Shown piece after piece: positions 44,602 to 55,349 of a DNA stretch of 64,000 nt. The stretch's first letter is position 1, and each line of letters begins with the position of its first letter. Location: positions 1,120,001 to 1,184,000 of the forward strand of contig NZ_VCJR02000001.1 in NCBI RefSeq assembly GCF_009712425.2. Reading direction: 5' to 3'. Source of the DNA: Aquisalinus luteolus (GTDB lineage Bacteria > Pseudomonadota > Alphaproteobacteria > Caulobacterales > Parvularculaceae). The position numbers were made by a program, and so were the translations under genes. The notes beneath the pieces were generated by a model. That model was not told where the DNA came from and ran no database searches. It worked only from the letters and a program-made list of their open reading frames with translations.

Positions 44602-44844
44602 ATGCCGAAGCGAGTGATGCAGGGCGCGGTTGTCAGCAGCAAGGGTGACAAGACCGTAGTCGTGAATATCGAACGGACCTTCAAGCACCCGCTGCTCAAG
44701 AAGATCGTTCGTCGTTCCAAGCGCTACCATGCCCATGACGAGAGCAATCAGTATAAAGAGGGTGATCTCGTGGTCATCCAGGAATGTGCGCCGAAGTCGA
44801 AACTGAAGCGCTGGGAAGTCGTCGGTGAAGGCTCGAAAGGCTAG
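44602..44844 (+). CDS. rpsQ: 30S ribosomal protein S17
   Basis: An 80-residue OB-fold protein with the segments [25 protein letters not shown] and [21 protein letters not shown]. Last gene of the classic S10 group; a hairpin with U tract follows. Confidence 0.97.
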   Translation: MPKRVMQGAVVSSKGDKTVVVNIERTFKHPLLKKIVRRSKRYHAHDESNQYKEGDLVVIQECAPKSKLKRWEVVGEGSKG

Positions 44845-44866
44845 TCACCAGGACAGGTTATTTGCA

Positions 44867-44888
44867 GCACTCCTTTGCGAGTGTTTTT
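44867..44888 (+). terminator. Terminator-like hairpin between rpsQ and rplN
   Basis: GCACTC (44867-44872) pairs with GAGTGT (44879-44884; one G-U pair) around a 6-nt loop, followed by TTTT. It lies exactly at the S10/spc boundary and overlaps the region just before the rplN ribosome site, so it probably attenuates rather than ends transcription. Confidence 0.55.
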
Positions 44889-44902
44889 GAAGGAGGGTCG
44901 TC

Positions 44903-45271
44903 ATGATCCAGATGCAGACAAATTTGGATGTCGCTGACAATTCTGGCGCCAAGCGCGTCCAGTGCATCAAAGTGCTCGGCGGTGCCAAGCGCAAATATGC
45001 CTCCGTCGGCGACATCATCGTCGTATCGGTGAAGGAAGCCATGCCGCGCGGCCGGGTCAAGAAGGGCCAGGTCATGAAGGCAGTGGTTGTCCGCACCGCC
45101 AAGGATATCAAGCGTCGCGACGGGTCGGTCATCCGGTTCGACAACAACGCCGCTGTCCTGATCAACAACAACAAGGAGCCGATCGGCACCCGTATCTTCG
45201 GGCCGGTCACGCGCGAGCTTCGTGCTGCCAAGCACATGAAGATCGTCTCGCTGGCACCGGAAGTGCTGTAA
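44903..45271 (+). CDS. rplN: 50S ribosomal protein L14
   Basis: A 122-residue L14, same length as E. coli; forms bridge B8 and is a docking site for RsfS. Start [19 protein letters not shown] is diagnostic. First gene of the spc group; strong ribosome site GAAGGAGGG. Confidence 0.98.
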   Translation: MIQMQTNLDVADNSGAKRVQCIKVLGGAKRKYASVGDIIVVSVKEAMPRGRVKKGQVMKAVVVRTAKDIKRRDGSVIRFDNNAAVLINNNKEPIGTRIFGPVTRELRAAKHMKIVSLAPEVL

Positions 45272-45285
45272 GGAGCGCGAAAGCA

Positions 45286-45603
45286 ATGGCTGCGAAGATT
45301 AAAAAAGGCGATACCGTCATCATCCTGACCGGCAAGGACCGAGGCGAGGAGGGCACTGTCCTCCAGGTCATGCCGAAAGAGGACCGCGTTCTGGTGGAAA
45401 AGGTCAACATGATCAAACGCCACACGCGCCCGAGCCAGATGAACAATGGCGGCATCATTTCCAAGGAAGCGCCGATTCACATTTCGAATGTGGCGCTGAA
45501 AGACCCGAAAACCGGCAAGCCGACGCGGGTCGGGTTCAAGATCAACGATGACGGCACGAAGGTTCGTGTCGCCAAAGGCTCAGGTGAGGTTATCGATGGC
45601 TGA
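45286..45603 (+). CDS. rplX: 50S ribosomal protein L24
   Basis: A 105-residue L24, an assembly initiator with a KOW motif ([20 protein letters not shown]). The frame is open further upstream inside rplN, but MAAKIKKGD at 45286 with AAGGAGCG is the family start. Its end overlaps rplE by 8 nt. Confidence 0.97.
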   Translation: MAAKIKKGDTVIILTGKDRGEEGTVLQVMPKEDRVLVEKVNMIKRHTRPSQMNNGGIISKEAPIHISNVALKDPKTGKPTRVGFKINDDGTKVRVAKGSGEVIDG

Positions 45604-46156
45604 GGCTGAAACATATACACCGCGCATGAAGGTGCTGTACCAGGATCGCATCCGGGCTGCGATGCAGGAGGAATTCTCCTACGCGAACCCGATGATGGTG
45701 CCGAAACTGGACAAGATCGTGCTGAACATGGGTGTCGGCGATGCGGTAAACGACCGCAAGTCGATCGACAAGGCGTTCGAGGAAATGACCCTCATCGCCG
45801 GTCAGCGCCCGGTCGTCACCAAGGCCAAGAAGTCGATCGCCGGCTTCAAGGTTCGCGAAGAGATGGCTCTTGGCGTCAAGGTGACCCTGCGCAAGAACCG
45901 CATGTACGAGTTTCTGGACCGCCTGGTCACCATCGCGCTGCCGCGCGTCCGCGACTTCCGCGGCCTGAACGGCAAGAGCTTCGATGGTCGTGGCAACTAT
46001 GCGATGGGCATGAAAGAGCACATCGTGTTCCCGGAAATCGAGTACGACAAGGTAGACGTGGTTCGCGGTATGGACATCGTTGTCTGCACCACGGCCCCGA
46101 CGAACGAGGAAGCAAAAGCGCTTCTGAAACATTTCAACTTCCCTTTCCGCAACTAG
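45596..46156 (+). CDS. rplE: 50S ribosomal protein L5
   Basis: A 186-residue 5S rRNA-binding protein. Signatures [21 protein letters not shown] and [20 protein letters not shown]. The start at 45596 lies inside the end of rplX; the earlier in-frame ATG at 45548 would overlap further and is not conserved. Confidence 0.97.
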   Translation: MAEAETYTPRMKVLYQDRIRAAMQEEFSYANPMMVPKLDKIVLNMGVGDAVNDRKSIDKAFEEMTLIAGQRPVVTKAKKSIAGFKVREEMALGVKVTLRKNRMYEFLDRLVTIALPRVRDFRGLNGKSFDGRGNYAMGMKEHIVFPEIEYDKVDVVRGMDIVVCTTAPTNEEAKALLKHFNFPFRN

Positions 46157-46203
46157 GCAAGGTCCGGAATTGGTCTGGAAACCGGCTTAACGGAGGATAT
46201 TAA

Positions 46204-46509
46204 ATGGCTAAAAAAGGTATGGTCGAACGCGATCTGAAAAGACGCAGGCTGGCCAAGAAGTACGAAAACAAACGGCAGTCGCTCAAGGCGGTGATGAAGG
46301 ACGAGAATTCCTCTCCTGAAGATCGCTTCAAGGCAGCTCTCAAGCTGGCTGAGCTTCCACGCAACGCGTCTCCGACGCGGATCCGCAACCGGTGCCTCGT
46401 GACCGGTAGGCCGCGTGGTTACTACCGTAAACTGAAAATGTCCCGTATCGCGCTGCGCGAGCTTGGCTCCCACGGCAAGATCCCGGGTCTCGTGAAGTCC
46501 AGCTGGTAA
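46204..46509 (+). CDS. rpsN: 30S ribosomal protein S14, zinc-free long form
   Basis: A 101-residue S14 of the long type: only one cysteine ([16 protein letters not shown]), so no Cys4 zinc site. This is the usual proteobacterial form. Ribosome site CGGAGG 6 nt upstream. Flanked by rplE and rpsH. Confidence 0.97.
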   Translation: MAKKGMVERDLKRRRLAKKYENKRQSLKAVMKDENSSPEDRFKAALKLAELPRNASPTRIRNRCLVTGRPRGYYRKLKMSRIALRELGSHGKIPGLVKSSW

Positions 46510-46524
46510 GGGAGGGCATCAATC

Positions 46525-46923
46525 ATGGCGATCAATGATCCAGTAGGTGATATGCTGGCCCGCATCCGCAACGCGCAAATGCGTGGGCACAAGGTAGCGA
46601 TGACCCCGGCATCGAAAGTGCGCGGTTGGGTACTCGACGTGCTTGAGCGTGAAGGCTATATCCGCGGCTACACCCGTGTCGAGGAAGCCGGCAACAAGGC
46701 GCATTTCGAGATCGAGCTGAAATATTTCGATGGCGAGCCCGTCATTCAGCACATCAAGCGCGTGTCCAAGCCGGGCCGCCGCGTTTATTCCGCGGTCAAC
46801 GACCTGGCGCCGGTGCGCAACGGTCTTGGCATTTCCATCGTGTCGACGTCCAAGGGCATCATGTCCGACGCCGCCGCCCGTGAAGCCAATGTCGGCGGAG
46901 AAGTCCTCGCCCAGATCTACTAA
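46525..46923 (+). CDS. rpsH: 30S ribosomal protein S8
   Basis: A 132-residue S8, central 30S assembly protein; in E. coli it also represses the spc operon at the rplE region. Signatures [18 protein letters not shown] and the C-terminal [26 protein letters not shown]. Confidence 0.98.
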   Translation: MAINDPVGDMLARIRNAQMRGHKVAMTPASKVRGWVLDVLEREGYIRGYTRVEEAGNKAHFEIELKYFDGEPVIQHIKRVSKPGRRVYSAVNDLAPVRNGLGISIVSTSKGIMSDAAAREANVGGEVLAQIY

Positions 46924-46964
46924 GATCAGGGTATGAGCTGAAATAACAGGAGTTGGAGGCAGCC

Positions 46965-47498
46965 ATGTCTCGTATAGGCAAAAGACCAGTAGCGGTTCCC
47001 AAGGGCGCCGAAGTGTCAGTGAACGGACAAACCGTGAAGGCGAAAGGCCCGAAAGGGCAGATGGAATTCGTCGTCAACGAGCTTTGCACCGTTGCGATGA
47101 CCGATGACGGCGTGAAGGTCGAACCGGTCAACAAGTCCAAGGAAGCCCGTTCGCAGTGGGGCATGTGCCGCACGATGATTTCCAATATCTGTGAGGGCGT
47201 TACCAACGGCTTCACCCGTAAACTGGAACTCGTCGGCGTTGGTTACCGTGCCCAGATGAAAGGCGCGCAACTGAGCCTGGCGCTCGGCTACAGCCATGAC
47301 ATCGACTTCGACGTGCCCGCAGGCATCGAGATCAAGACGCCGAAACCGACCGAGATCGAGATCTCCGGTATCGACAAGCAGGCTGTTGGCCAGACTGCTG
47401 CGATCATCCGCGGTTTCCGTCCGCCCGAGCCGTACAAGGGCAAAGGCGTCAAGTACGAAGGTGAATACATCTTCCGCAAGGAAGGCAAAAAGAAATAG
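46965..47498 (+). CDS. rplF: 50S ribosomal protein L6
   Basis: A 177-residue L6 with two similar RNA-binding folds; signature [17 protein letters not shown] and the second-domain motif [14 protein letters not shown]. The start at 46965 has GGAG upstream; an in-frame ATG at 46953 is not conserved. Confidence 0.98.
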   Translation: MSRIGKRPVAVPKGAEVSVNGQTVKAKGPKGQMEFVVNELCTVAMTDDGVKVEPVNKSKEARSQWGMCRTMISNICEGVTNGFTRKLELVGVGYRAQMKGAQLSLALGYSHDIDFDVPAGIEIKTPKPTEIEISGIDKQAVGQTAAIIRGFRPPEPYKGKGVKYEGEYIFRKEGKKK

Positions 47499-47528
47499 GG
47501 CTGAGGCTCTTTTCAGGATTGGTGCATT

Positions 47529-47891
47529 ATGGCTCAGGATAAATCCATTTTACTTAAGCGCGCCGGGCGGACCCGGGCCAAGCTTGCCAGGCATTCCAAA
47601 GGCAAGCTGCGTCTGTCCGTCTTCCGCTCGTCCAAGAACATCACGGCACAGATCATCGACGACAAGCAGTCGAAGACTGTTGCTTCTGCCTCCTCGCTGG
47701 AGAAAGACCTGCTGGCCAAAGTCGGCAAGGGCTCCAATGTCGAGGCTGCCTCTGAAGTCGGCAAGCTGGTTGCGGAACGCGCTAAGCAAGCCGGTATCGA
47801 GGAAGTCGTGTTCGACCGCGGCGCATACATCTATCATGGCCGGGTGAAGGCCCTGGCCGAGGCGGCTCGCGAAGCCGGCCTGAAATTTTAG
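47529..47891 (+). CDS. rplR: 50S ribosomal protein L18
   Basis: A 120-residue 5S rRNA-binding protein. Segments [18 protein letters not shown] and [26 protein letters not shown] are typical. Between rplF and rpsE. Confidence 0.98.
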   Translation: MAQDKSILLKRAGRTRAKLARHSKGKLRLSVFRSSKNITAQIIDDKQSKTVASASSLEKDLLAKVGKGSNVEAASEVGKLVAERAKQAGIEEVVFDRGAYIYHGRVKALAEAAREAGLKF

Positions 47892-47900
47892 GAGACGATT

Positions 47901-48473
47901 ATGGCACGCGAACCCAGAGGCAATCGCCGCGAACGCGAAGAAGAGCGGGACGAGTTTGTAGATCGTCTCGTAGCGATCAACCGCGTCGCGAAAGTGGTCA
48001 AAGGCGGCAAGAACTTCGGCTTTGCTGCGCTCGTCGTTGTCGGCGACCAGAAAGGCCGCGTTGGCTATGGCAAGGGCAAGGCCCGCGAAGTGCCTGAGGC
48101 GATCCGCAAGGCGTCGCAGGAAGCCAAGCGCAACATGGTTCGCGTCCCGCTGCGCGAAGGCCGCACGCTGCATCACGACGCCCAGGGCCGTCACGGTGCC
48201 GGCAAGGTCGTCATCCGCACGGCTCCTCCGGGTACCGGTGTTATCGCCGGTGGTCCGATGCGCGCCGTTTTCGAGACGCTGGGCGTCCAGGACGTCGTTG
48301 CCAAGTCGCTCGGTACGTCGAACCCGTACAACATGGTTCGCGCCACGATCGACGCGCTGAAAAACCAGACCAATCCGCGCTCGGTTGCTGCCAAGCGTGG
48401 CATGAAGGTCTCCGAAATCATTTCCCGCCGTGCCGGTGCGCAAGACGATGCGTCCCCGGTTGACGCGGCCTAG
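47901..48473 (+). CDS. rpsE: 30S ribosomal protein S5
   Basis: A 190-residue S5, part of the mRNA entry channel. Core motif [30 protein letters not shown] and [16 protein letters not shown]. Nine nt after rplR. Confidence 0.98.
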   Translation: MAREPRGNRREREEERDEFVDRLVAINRVAKVVKGGKNFGFAALVVVGDQKGRVGYGKGKAREVPEAIRKASQEAKRNMVRVPLREGRTLHHDAQGRHGAGKVVIRTAPPGTGVIAGGPMRAVFETLGVQDVVAKSLGTSNPYNMVRATIDALKNQTNPRSVAAKRGMKVSEIISRRAGAQDDASPVDAA

Positions 48474-48497
48474 TAACGGGGCCCAAGGAGAACACCG

Positions 48498-48686
48498 ATG
48501 GCTGAGAAGAAAACCCTGAAAGTGCGCCAGACCGGCAGCCCGATCCGTCGCGATTCCCGTCAGCGCGCCCAGCTTGTCGGCCTTGGCCTGAACAAGGTTG
48601 GCCGTGAGCGTGAACTGGAAGATACACCAGCTGTACGTGGCATGATCCGCAAGGTCAGCCACATGGTTGAAATTGTCGAAGAATAG
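48498..48686 (+). CDS. rpmD: 50S ribosomal protein L30
   Basis: A 62-residue L30: [20 protein letters not shown] followed by [21 protein letters not shown]. Located between rpsE and rplO as usual. Confidence 0.97.
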   Translation: MAEKKTLKVRQTGSPIRRDSRQRAQLVGLGLNKVGRERELEDTPAVRGMIRKVSHMVEIVEE

Positions 48687-48784
48687 GCTATCAGACACGT
48701 TCTGATTCTATTTCAGACATTATAGGCGAGGCGGCCATCATTTCCCAAGGGAAGGGTGGGCCGCCGCAAGTCAAAGAGGAAAAC

Positions 48785-49276
48785 ATGACTATCAGACTGA
48801 ACGACCTGCAAGACAATCCAGGTGCCCGCAAGGACAAGAAACGCGTTGGTCGCGGTATCGGTTCCGGCAAGGGCAAAACCGGCGGCCGCGGTGTAAAAGG
48901 CCAGAAATCCCGTTCCGGTGTTGCTATCAAGGGCTTTGAAGGCGGTCAGATGCCGCTGCACATGCGCCTTCCGAAGCGTGGCTTCAACAAGCCGAACCGG
49001 GCGAAATTCGCTGAAGTGAACATTGGCACTTTGCAGGCTGCCGTCGATGCCAAGAAGCTCGACGCCGGCTCCAGGGTCGATGCCGCAGCCCTGATCGAGG
49101 CCGGCCTGCTGAAACGCGCTTATCACGGCGTACGCCTGCTGGGTTCGGGCGAACTGTCCGCCAAGCTCGAAATCGAAGTCGTCTATGCGACTGCCGCTGC
49201 GAAAGCCGCTGTCGAAAAAGCTGGCGGCTCGGTCACCATGACCCGCGTTGAAGCGTCTGCAGAACAAGCCGACTAA
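48785..49276 (+). CDS. rplO: 50S ribosomal protein L15
   Basis: A 163-residue L15 with the glycine-rich N-terminal extension ([24 protein letters not shown]). Preceded by a 98-nt spacer with a long hairpin (GGCGGCC...GGCCGCC, about 48728-48763) and followed by a 133-nt spacer with another (49283-49304). Neither has a T tract; both could stabilise mRNA ends. Confidence 0.97.
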   Translation: MTIRLNDLQDNPGARKDKKRVGRGIGSGKGKTGGRGVKGQKSRSGVAIKGFEGGQMPLHMRLPKRGFNKPNRAKFAEVNIGTLQAAVDAKKLDAGSRVDAAALIEAGLLKRAYHGVRLLGSGELSAKLEIEVVYATAAAKAAVEKAGGSVTMTRVEASAEQAD

Positions 49277-49282
49277 GGGAAA

Positions 49283-49304
49283 CGGGGCCGGTCATACGGC
49301 CCCG
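49283..49304 (+). other. Hairpin between rplO and secY
   Basis: CGGGGCCG (49283-49290) pairs perfectly with CGGCCCCG (49297-49304). There is no T tract, so it is not a standard terminator. It may separate the ribosomal-protein and secY translation levels. Confidence 0.5.
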
Positions 49305-49409
49305 CCATTGTCCGCGGCAGGGGTTGTTATCGCGTCCTGCCGCCGCCACATGGCTTGGAGTTAACAACTCACCAAGGCAGGGCCGTTCCGGCCGAACAGT
49401 TGGAAGATT

Positions 49410-50759
49410 ATGTCATCAGCAGCCGAACAGTTTACGTCAAATTTCGACATCCGGAACTTCGCCAAGGCCGATGAGCTGAAAAAGCGTCTGCTTTTCACGC
49501 TTGGCGCGCTGATCGTCTATCGTCTTGGCACCTATATTCCGATCCCGGGCGTAAATCCTGAAGTATTCGGTGCTGCGTTCCAGAGCCAGCAACAGGGCAT
49601 TCTGGGCCAGATCAACCTGTTCGCCGGTGGCGCCATCGAGCGTATGGCGATTTTTGCCCTCAATATCATGCCCTACATTTCCGCCTCCATCATCATGCAG
49701 ATGATGACGGCGATGGTTCCCTCGCTGGAAGCCATCAAGAAAGAGGGCGAACAGGGCCGCCGCCAGATCAACCATTACACCCGCATGCTGACAGTGGCGC
49801 TCGCGATCGTGCAGGGCCTGTTCATCGCGCAGACGCTGATGACGACCAACTCCAACGGGCTGCCTGCCGTCTCGAACCCCGGCATTTTCTTCATGGCGAC
49901 GACAACGATCACGCTTGTCGGCGGCGTGATGTTCCTGCTTTGGCTGGGCGAGCAGATCACCGCCCGCGGTGTCGGTAACGGTATCTCGCTGATCATCTTT
50001 GCCGGTATCATCGCCGAACTGCCACGTGCTGCCGCCTTCCTGCTGGAGCAGGCGAAATCCGGCCAGATCAATGCCGGCGTCATCATCGCCATCATTATCG
50101 GCGCGATCGCAATCATCGCCTTTGTCGTGTTCATGGAGCGCTCGCAGCGCCGCCTGCTGGTGCAGTATCCGCGCCGCCAGCAGGGCAACCGCATGACCCA
50201 GGGTGAGAAATCGCACCTGCCGCTGAAGCTGAACACATCCGGCGTTATCCCGCCGATCTTTGCCTCGTCCCTGATGTTCCTGCCGGCCACCGCCGTGGGA
50301 GCGCTGGGTGAGGGGGCACCGCTCTGGCTCCAGAACCTGGCAGGTCTCTTCACGCCTGGTCAGCCGCTCTATATGGGCCTCTATGCCGTCGGCATCATCT
50401 TCTTCTGCTTCCTGTACACATCGATCGTGTTCAACCCGAGCGATACGGCCGACAACCTGAAAAAATACGGTGGCTATATCCAGGGCTACCGGCCGGGTCC
50501 GCGTACGGCAGAATATATCGACTTCGTGCTGACCCGCCTGACCGTCATCGGTGCTGCTTATCTGACTGCCGTCTGCCTGCTGCCGGAAATCCTGCGCTCG
50601 CAATCGAATGGTTCCATCCCGGTCTATCTCGGCGGTACCTCGCTGCTGATCGCGGTCACGGTGACGCTCGACACGGTTCAACAAATCCAGGGCTACCTTC
50701 TGGCCCAGCAATATGAGAGCCTGATCAAGAAATCGCGCCTGAGGGGGGCGAAGCGATGA
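49410..50759 (+). CDS. secY: Protein translocase subunit SecY
   Basis: A 449-residue, ten-helix channel protein. Diagnostic parts: [16 protein letters not shown] near the N-terminus, the second-helix region [16 protein letters not shown], and the cytosolic loop YPRRQQGN used for SecA and ribosome binding. It forms the inner-membrane pore with SecE (7788-8084). The last bases overlap adk by 4 nt (ATGA). Confidence 0.98.
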   Translation: MSSAAEQFTSNFDIRNFAKADELKKRLLFTLGALIVYRLGTYIPIPGVNPEVFGAAFQSQQQGILGQINLFAGGAIERMAIFALNIMPYISASIIMQMMTAMVPSLEAIKKEGEQGRRQINHYTRMLTVALAIVQGLFIAQTLMTTNSNGLPAVSNPGIFFMATTTITLVGGVMFLLWLGEQITARGVGNGISLIIFAGIIAELPRAAAFLLEQAKSGQINAGVIIAIIIGAIAIIAFVVFMERSQRRLLVQYPRRQQGNRMTQGEKSHLPLKLNTSGVIPPIFASSLMFLPATAVGALGEGAPLWLQNLAGLFTPGQPLYMGLYAVGIIFFCFLYTSIVFNPSDTADNLKKYGGYIQGYRPGPRTAEYIDFVLTRLTVIGAAYLTAVCLLPEILRSQSNGSIPVYLGGTSLLIAVTVTLDTVQQIQGYLLAQQYESLIKKSRLRGAKR

Positions 50760-51349
50760 TCCTGATTTTCCTCGGACCGCCGGGCGCCGGAAAGGGCACC
50801 CAGGCAAAGCGGATTGCCTCGACGCGGGGCATTCCCCAGCTGTCGACCGGCGACATGCTGCGCGCGGCCGTCGCCAACCAGACAGAAATCGGCAAGAAAG
50901 CCAAGGCGGTCATGGATGCCGGCCAACTGGTTTCAGACGATATCGTTGCCGGCATCGTTGCCGAGCGTATCGAGCAGCCGGATTGTGAACAGGGCTTCAT
51001 GCTCGACGGTTTTCCCCGCACTCTGGTGCAGGCGGAAATGCTGGATACGATTCTCGACAATCACGACCTGAAACTGGACGTGGTGCTGGAAATGCGGGTC
51101 GACGATGGCGAGCTGATCAACCGGCTCAACAATCGGATTCGCGAAACAAAGGAAGCTGGCGGTGAAGTGCGCTCCGACGACAATGAGGAGACATTCCGCA
51201 AGCGTTTGGACGTTTATAACGCCGAGACCGCTCCCCTGATCCCGTTTTATGCGGAAAAGGGGCTTTTGAAAGTGGTTGATGGCATGGGCTCTATCGACAA
51301 GGTGGCGGGCGAGATCGACGCCATTCTCGATGGTGTGCAAAAGGGGTGA
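50756..51349 (+). CDS. adk: Adenylate kinase
   Basis: A 197-residue adenylate kinase (ATP + AMP to 2 ADP). P loop [10 protein letters not shown] (7-16), AMP-binding STGDMLR and the segment [10 protein letters not shown] are intact. The LID is short and lacks the Cys4 zinc site, as in many alphaproteobacterial enzymes. Coupled to secY by overlapping codons; followed by the alpha-operon promoter. Confidence 0.97.
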   Translation: MILIFLGPPGAGKGTQAKRIASTRGIPQLSTGDMLRAAVANQTEIGKKAKAVMDAGQLVSDDIVAGIVAERIEQPDCEQGFMLDGFPRTLVQAEMLDTILDNHDLKLDVVLEMRVDDGELINRLNNRIRETKEAGGEVRSDDNEETFRKRLDVYNAETAPLIPFYAEKGLLKVVDGMGSIDKVAGEIDAILDGVQKG

Positions 51350-51377
51350 AATTCCGGGCTTTTGGCTCGGTTTTCGG

Positions 51378-51405
51378 TTGACGGGCGGGACGGCGTCGCT
51401 ATACA
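51378..51405 (+). promoter_or_regulatory. Promoter of the rpsM-rpsK-rpoA-rplQ operon
   Basis: TTGACG (51378-51383), a 16-nt spacer and TATACA (51400-51405) form a good sigma-70 type promoter about 100 nt upstream of rpsM, so this unit can be transcribed apart from secY-adk. Confidence 0.65.
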
Positions 51406-51432
51406 TACGCCACTTCGCCCAAAAGGTATGTT

Positions 51433-51465
51433 CCCCGTGCATGTAAGTGCAGGGGTTTTCGTTTT
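51433..51465 (+). terminator. Attenuator-like hairpin in rpsM leader
   Basis: CCCC-G-TGCA pairs with TGCAGGGG (one bulged G) around a short loop, followed by TTTTCGTTTT. It sits downstream of the predicted rpsM promoter and 40 nt before the gene, so it would act on the new transcript. Confidence 0.5.
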
Positions 51466-51506
51466 GGAAAGAATGCCCATGAAGGGCGGAATTTAAGAGG
51501 TTCAAA

Positions 51507-51875
51507 GTGGCTCGTATTGCTGGTGTGAACATTCCGACGGCCAAGCGCGTCCCGATCGCGCTGACCTATATTCACGGTATCGGCCCGGCCAAGGCTGGCG
51601 AGATCTGTGAAAAGGTCGGCATCGAATCAACGCGCCGCGTCAACGAATTGTCTGACGCTGAAGTGCTGAAAATCCGTGAGGCTATCGACGAAGGCTATAT
51701 CGTCGAGGGTGACCTGCGCCGTGAGGTTGCGGTGAACATCAAACGCCTGATGGACCTTGGCTGCTATCGCGGTCTTCGCCACCGTCGTCACCTGCCGGTT
51801 CGCGGTCAGCGCACGCACACCAATGCGCGCACCCGCAAAGGCCCGGCCAAGCCCATCGCCGGCAAGAAGAAGTAA
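51507..51875 (+). CDS. rpsM: 30S ribosomal protein S13
   Basis: A 122-residue S13 of the 30S head starting at GTG (51507); segments [21 protein letters not shown] and [25 protein letters not shown]. rpmJ, often found before rpsM in other bacteria, is absent here. Confidence 0.97.
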   Translation: MARIAGVNIPTAKRVPIALTYIHGIGPAKAGEICEKVGIESTRRVNELSDAEVLKIREAIDEGYIVEGDLRREVAVNIKRLMDLGCYRGLRHRRHLPVRGQRTHTNARTRKGPAKPIAGKKK

Positions 51876-51884
51876 GAGGACAAC

Positions 51885-52277
51885 ATGGCCAAGGCACCCG
51901 CAACACGCGTCCGCCGCCGCGAGCGCAAGAACATCACCAACGGCCTCGTCAAGGTCAACGCGACGTTCAACAACACGATCATCACCATCACTGACGAGCA
52001 GGGCAATGCTATCTCATGGTCGACGGCCGGTCACATGGGCTTCAAGGGTTCGCGCAAATCGACCCCGTTCGCCGCTCAGATGGCTGCTGAAGACGCCGCC
52101 AAGAAGGCCATGGAACATGGCCTGCGCAATGTCGACGTCCAGGTCAAAGGTCCGGGTTCGGGCCGCGAGAGCGCACTGCGCGCCCTGCAGGCTGCCGGCC
52201 TGACCGTTACGACGATTCAGGATACGACGCCGATCCCGCATAACGGCTGCCGTCCGCGCAAGCGTCGCCGCGTCTGA
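51885..52277 (+). CDS. rpsK: 30S ribosomal protein S11
   Basis: A 130-residue S11 of the platform. Segments [20 protein letters not shown] and [18 protein letters not shown]. Nine nt after rpsM. rpsD, which in E. coli follows rpsK, is not here; rpoA comes next, the alphaproteobacterial order. Confidence 0.98.
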   Translation: MAKAPATRVRRRERKNITNGLVKVNATFNNTIITITDEQGNAISWSTAGHMGFKGSRKSTPFAAQMAAEDAAKKAMEHGLRNVDVQVKGPGSGRESALRALQAAGLTVTTIQDTTPIPHNGCRPRKRRRV

Positions 52278-52357
52278 TCTGGTCGACCGAATAGTCTGAG
52301 CCCTTGGGAACGGGGGCTGTCCAACGGCGCGACAAGCGCGCTGAAACGGAGAAACAA

Positions 52358-53383
52358 GTGCTGGAAAAGAACTGGCAAGAACTGATCAAACCGAACAAGC
52401 TCGACGTTCAGCCCGGGTATGATCCGGCCAAGAAGGCCACGATCATTGCCCAGCCGCTGGAGCGCGGCTTCGGCCTGACGCTGGGTAACTCCCTGCGCCG
52501 CATCCTGATGTCGTCGCTACAGGGCGCCGCCGTCACTGCCATTCATATCGATGGCGTGGTGCACGAATTCTCGTCCATTCCGGGCGTTCGCGAAGATGTC
52601 ACCATCATCGTCCTGAACATCAAGCAGCTGGCCCTGCGCATGCATGCAGAAGGCCCGAAACGCGTCACCCTGCACAAGCAAGGCCCGGGCGTCGTTACCG
52701 CTGCCGATATCCAGGAAACGGCTGATATCGAGATCCTCAACAAGGATCACGTGATCTGTACCCTCGACGAGGGTGCCGACCTGCGCATGGAGCTGACCAT
52801 CCAGAACGGCAAGGGCTATGTCCCGGCCGACCGTAACCGTCCGGAAGATGCGCCGATCGGCCTGATCCCGGTCGACAGCCTCTATTCGCCGGTCAAGCGC
52901 GTCGCCTACAAGGTCGAGAACACCCGTGAGGGCCAGGTTCTGGACTATGACCGTCTGGTTCTGGAAATCGAGACCAATGGCGCTGTCACGCCGGAAGATT
53001 CCGCTGCCTATGCCGCGCGTATCCTGCAGGACCAGCTTCAGGTCTTCGTCAATTTCGAAGAGCCCACGAAGGAATCTGCAGAGAGCAGCGAAGAAGAGCT
53101 TCTCTTCAATGCAGCGCTTCTGCGCAAGGTCGACGAGCTGGAGCTGTCCGTTCGCTCGGCAAACTGCCTGAAGAACGACAACATCGTCTATATCGGCGAC
53201 CTGATCCAGAAAACCGAAGCGGAAATGCTCCGCACGCCGAACTTCGGCCGCAAGTCCCTGAACGAGATCAAGGAAGTGCTGGCCCAGCTCGGTCTGCATC
53301 TGGGCATGGACGTGCCGGACTGGCCGCCAGACAATATCGAAGAACTTGCCAAGAAATATGAGGATCAGCACCACCAGGGCTGA
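52358..53383 (+). CDS. rpoA: DNA-directed RNA polymerase subunit alpha
   Basis: A 341-residue alpha subunit, start GTG at 52358 giving the family N-terminus (M)[11 protein letters not shown]; a longer frame begins at 52304 but is not conserved. The N-terminal dimerisation domain holds [20 protein letters not shown]; the C-terminal domain (about 255-330) holds [22 protein letters not shown] and [14 protein letters not shown], which contacts UP elements and activators. Confidence 0.97.
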   Translation: MLEKNWQELIKPNKLDVQPGYDPAKKATIIAQPLERGFGLTLGNSLRRILMSSLQGAAVTAIHIDGVVHEFSSIPGVREDVTIIVLNIKQLALRMHAEGPKRVTLHKQGPGVVTAADIQETADIEILNKDHVICTLDEGADLRMELTIQNGKGYVPADRNRPEDAPIGLIPVDSLYSPVKRVAYKVENTREGQVLDYDRLVLEIETNGAVTPEDSAAYAARILQDQLQVFVNFEEPTKESAESSEEELLFNAALLRKVDELELSVRSANCLKNDNIVYIGDLIQKTEAEMLRTPNFGRKSLNEIKEVLAQLGLHLGMDVPDWPPDNIEELAKKYEDQHHQG

Positions 53384-53406
53384 TCTCTTCCAAAGGAGAG
53401 TAATCC

Positions 53407-53835
53407 ATGCGCCACGGATTTGCGCACCGCAAGCTGAACCGGACCGCGAGCCACCGCAAGGCGATGTTCGCCAACATGGCTGCGTCCCTGATCAAGCACG
53501 AGCAGATCGTCACGACGCTGCCGAAAGCCAAGGAACTGCGTCCGATCGTAGAGAAGCTGGTCACGCTGGCCAAGAAGGGTGACCTTCATGCCCGCCGTCA
53601 GGCCATCTCCAAGGTTCGCGACGTTGCCATGGTCGGCAAGCTGTTCGACACCCTCGGCCCGCGCTATGAAGAGCGCAATGGCGGCTACATCCGCATCATG
53701 AAGGCCGGCTTCCGTCACGGCGACAACGCGCCGATCGCCGTCATCGAGTTCGTTGACCGCGACGAGACCGCCAAAGGCCAGGATTCCGGTCCGACCATGT
53801 ATGCCGATCAGGACGAAGTTGAAGCCACGGCATAA
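53407..53835 (+). CDS. rplQ: 50S ribosomal protein L17
   Basis: A 142-residue L17 ([22 protein letters not shown] near the start), about 15 residues longer than E. coli at the acidic C-terminus. Last gene of the ribosomal-protein cluster; a strong terminator follows. Confidence 0.98.
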   Translation: MRHGFAHRKLNRTASHRKAMFANMAASLIKHEQIVTTLPKAKELRPIVEKLVTLAKKGDLHARRQAISKVRDVAMVGKLFDTLGPRYEERNGGYIRIMKAGFRHGDNAPIAVIEFVDRDETAKGQDSGPTMYADQDEVEATA

Positions 53836-53863
53836 CGTGGCTTTTGCTTACTGATTTATCATG

Positions 53864-53896
53864 AACGGCCCTCCTTCACGGGGGGCCGTTTTGTTT
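53864..53896 (+). terminator. Intrinsic terminator after rplQ
   Basis: AACGGCCCTCC pairs with GGGGGGCCGTT (one G-U pair) around TTCAC, followed by TTGTTTT. It ends the large ribosomal cluster. Confidence 0.9.
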
Positions 53897-53945
53897 TATA
53901 TTGGTTTCTTAGTATCAGGGAATTTGAGGGTAAGGGTCTGATTTC

Positions 53946-55349
53946 ATGAGATTACCGGTCATCACCGCCATCGCCGCCGCCACGCTATTCATCTTTCAGC
54001 CTGCAGGTGCTCAGGAGGCAGAGCGCTTTGTGCCACAGGACTCCATGCAGCTGAAGGCCAGCTTTTCGCCCGTGGTGAAGGATGTCGCTCCGGCGGTCGT
54101 CAATGTCTACACCCGCGGTGTCGTCCGCCAGCGTGTGCGCAGCCCGTTTGATGATTTCTTCGGCGGGTTTGGTGGCTTCGGCGGGATGACCCGTGATCGT
54201 GTTGCCCAATCACTTGGCTCCGGCGTCATCGTGCGGCCTGAGGGGATCGTGGTCACCAACAACCATGTCATAGAGAACATGTCGGAGATCAAGGTCGTGC
54301 TCGCCGACCGGCGCGAATATGAGGCGCAGGTGTTGTTGACGGACCCGCAGACCGATATCGCGATCCTCCGTATCGAGAGTGACGAGGCGCTTCCTTTCCT
54401 CGAATTCGCCAATTCCGACGTTGCCGAGGTGGGGGATATCGTTCTTGCCATCGGCAACCCGTTCGGTGTCGGCCAGACGGTGACGACAGGCATCGTTTCC
54501 GCGCTCGCCCGTACCCAGGTCGGTATCACCGACTATCAGTTCTTCATCCAGACCGATGCGGCGATCAACCCGGGTAATTCCGGCGGCGCGCTGGTCGATG
54601 TTGACGGCAAGCTGCTCGGCGTCAACTCGGCGATCTATTCACGCTCCGGCGGCTCTAACGGCATCGGCTTTGCCATCCCCGGCAATCTGGTGCGCCAGGT
54701 CGTCGCGACGGCGGTTGATGGCGGCGGCACGATCATGCGGCCATGGATCGGCGCAACGGCCCGCGATATCGATGGCACCATGGCGACGGCACTCGGCCTC
54801 GACCGGCCATCCGGTGCGCTCGTCGCGCAGCTCTTCGATGGCGGCCCGGCGGCACAGGCCGGTATCAGGGAAGGGGATGTTATCATCTCGATCGACGGGC
54901 AGGACATCTTCGACTCAGACGCCATGCGCTATCGCGTCGCCACGAAAGAAGCCAACGCCCGTGTGCCGGTCGTCTACCTGCGTGACGGTGATCAGCGTAC
55001 GGTCAATGTCCGCCTGTCCCTGCCACCGGAAAATCCGGCGCGGGACGAGACACTGATTGAGGGCGAAAACCCGTTCACCGGGCTGAAGGTCGCGAACCTG
55101 TCGCCAGCGGTAAACATGGAGCTTAGCCGTGACCTGACCGACAAGGGCGTCGTTGTGCTCGATGCCAGCCAGGGCAGCTATGCCGGACGCTTCGGTATCG
55201 GCAAGGGCTACAAGATCCTGTCGGTCAACGGCACGGATGTGGAAACCGTCGACCAGCTGCAAGACACGCTTGCCGAGGCTGGCCGGGGCTGGGTCATCCA
55301 GACGCAAAGCCCGCGGGGGCAGGTCTCGACCCTGCGCATCAACCGCTAG
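53946..55349 (+). CDS. Periplasmic serine protease, DegP/DegQ (Do) family
   Basis: A 467-residue HtrA-type protease with a signal peptide (1-22, cleaved after GAQ or nearby). The catalytic triad is His107 (TNNHVIEN), Asp137 (TDIAIL) and Ser212 (NPGNSGGAL). A glycine/phenylalanine-rich loop (PFDDFFGGFGGFGGM) matches the LA loop. Two PDZ domains follow (about 250-345 and 370-460). It degrades or chaperones misfolded envelope proteins. The rplQ-degP-rarA order is common in alphaproteobacteria. Its stop abuts the rarA start. Confidence 0.93.
   Translation: MRLPVITAIAAATLFIFQPAGAQEAERFVPQDSMQLKASFSPVVKDVAPAVVNVYTRGVVRQRVRSPFDDFFGGFGGFGGMTRDRVAQSLGSGVIVRPEGIVVTNNHVIENMSEIKVVLADRREYEAQVLLTDPQTDIAILRIESDEALPFLEFANSDVAEVGDIVLAIGNPFGVGQTVTTGIVSALARTQVGITDYQFFIQTDAAINPGNSGGALVDVDGKLLGVNSAIYSRSGGSNGIGFAIPGNLVRQVVATAVDGGGTIMRPWIGATARDIDGTMATALGLDRPSGALVAQLFDGGPAAQAGIREGDVIISIDGQDIFDSDAMRYRVATKEANARVPVVYLRDGDQRTVNVRLSLPPENPARDETLIEGENPFTGLKVANLSPAVNMELSRDLTDKGVVVLDASQGSYAGRFGIGKGYKILSVNGTDVETVDQLQDTLAEAGRGWVIQTQSPRGQVSTLRINR

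Noticed and set aside
51350-51506. A missing rpmJ (L36) gene between adk and rpsM
   Set aside because: No 37-41 codon ORF with the CxxC...H pattern of L36 was seen; the gap holds a promoter and hairpin instead.
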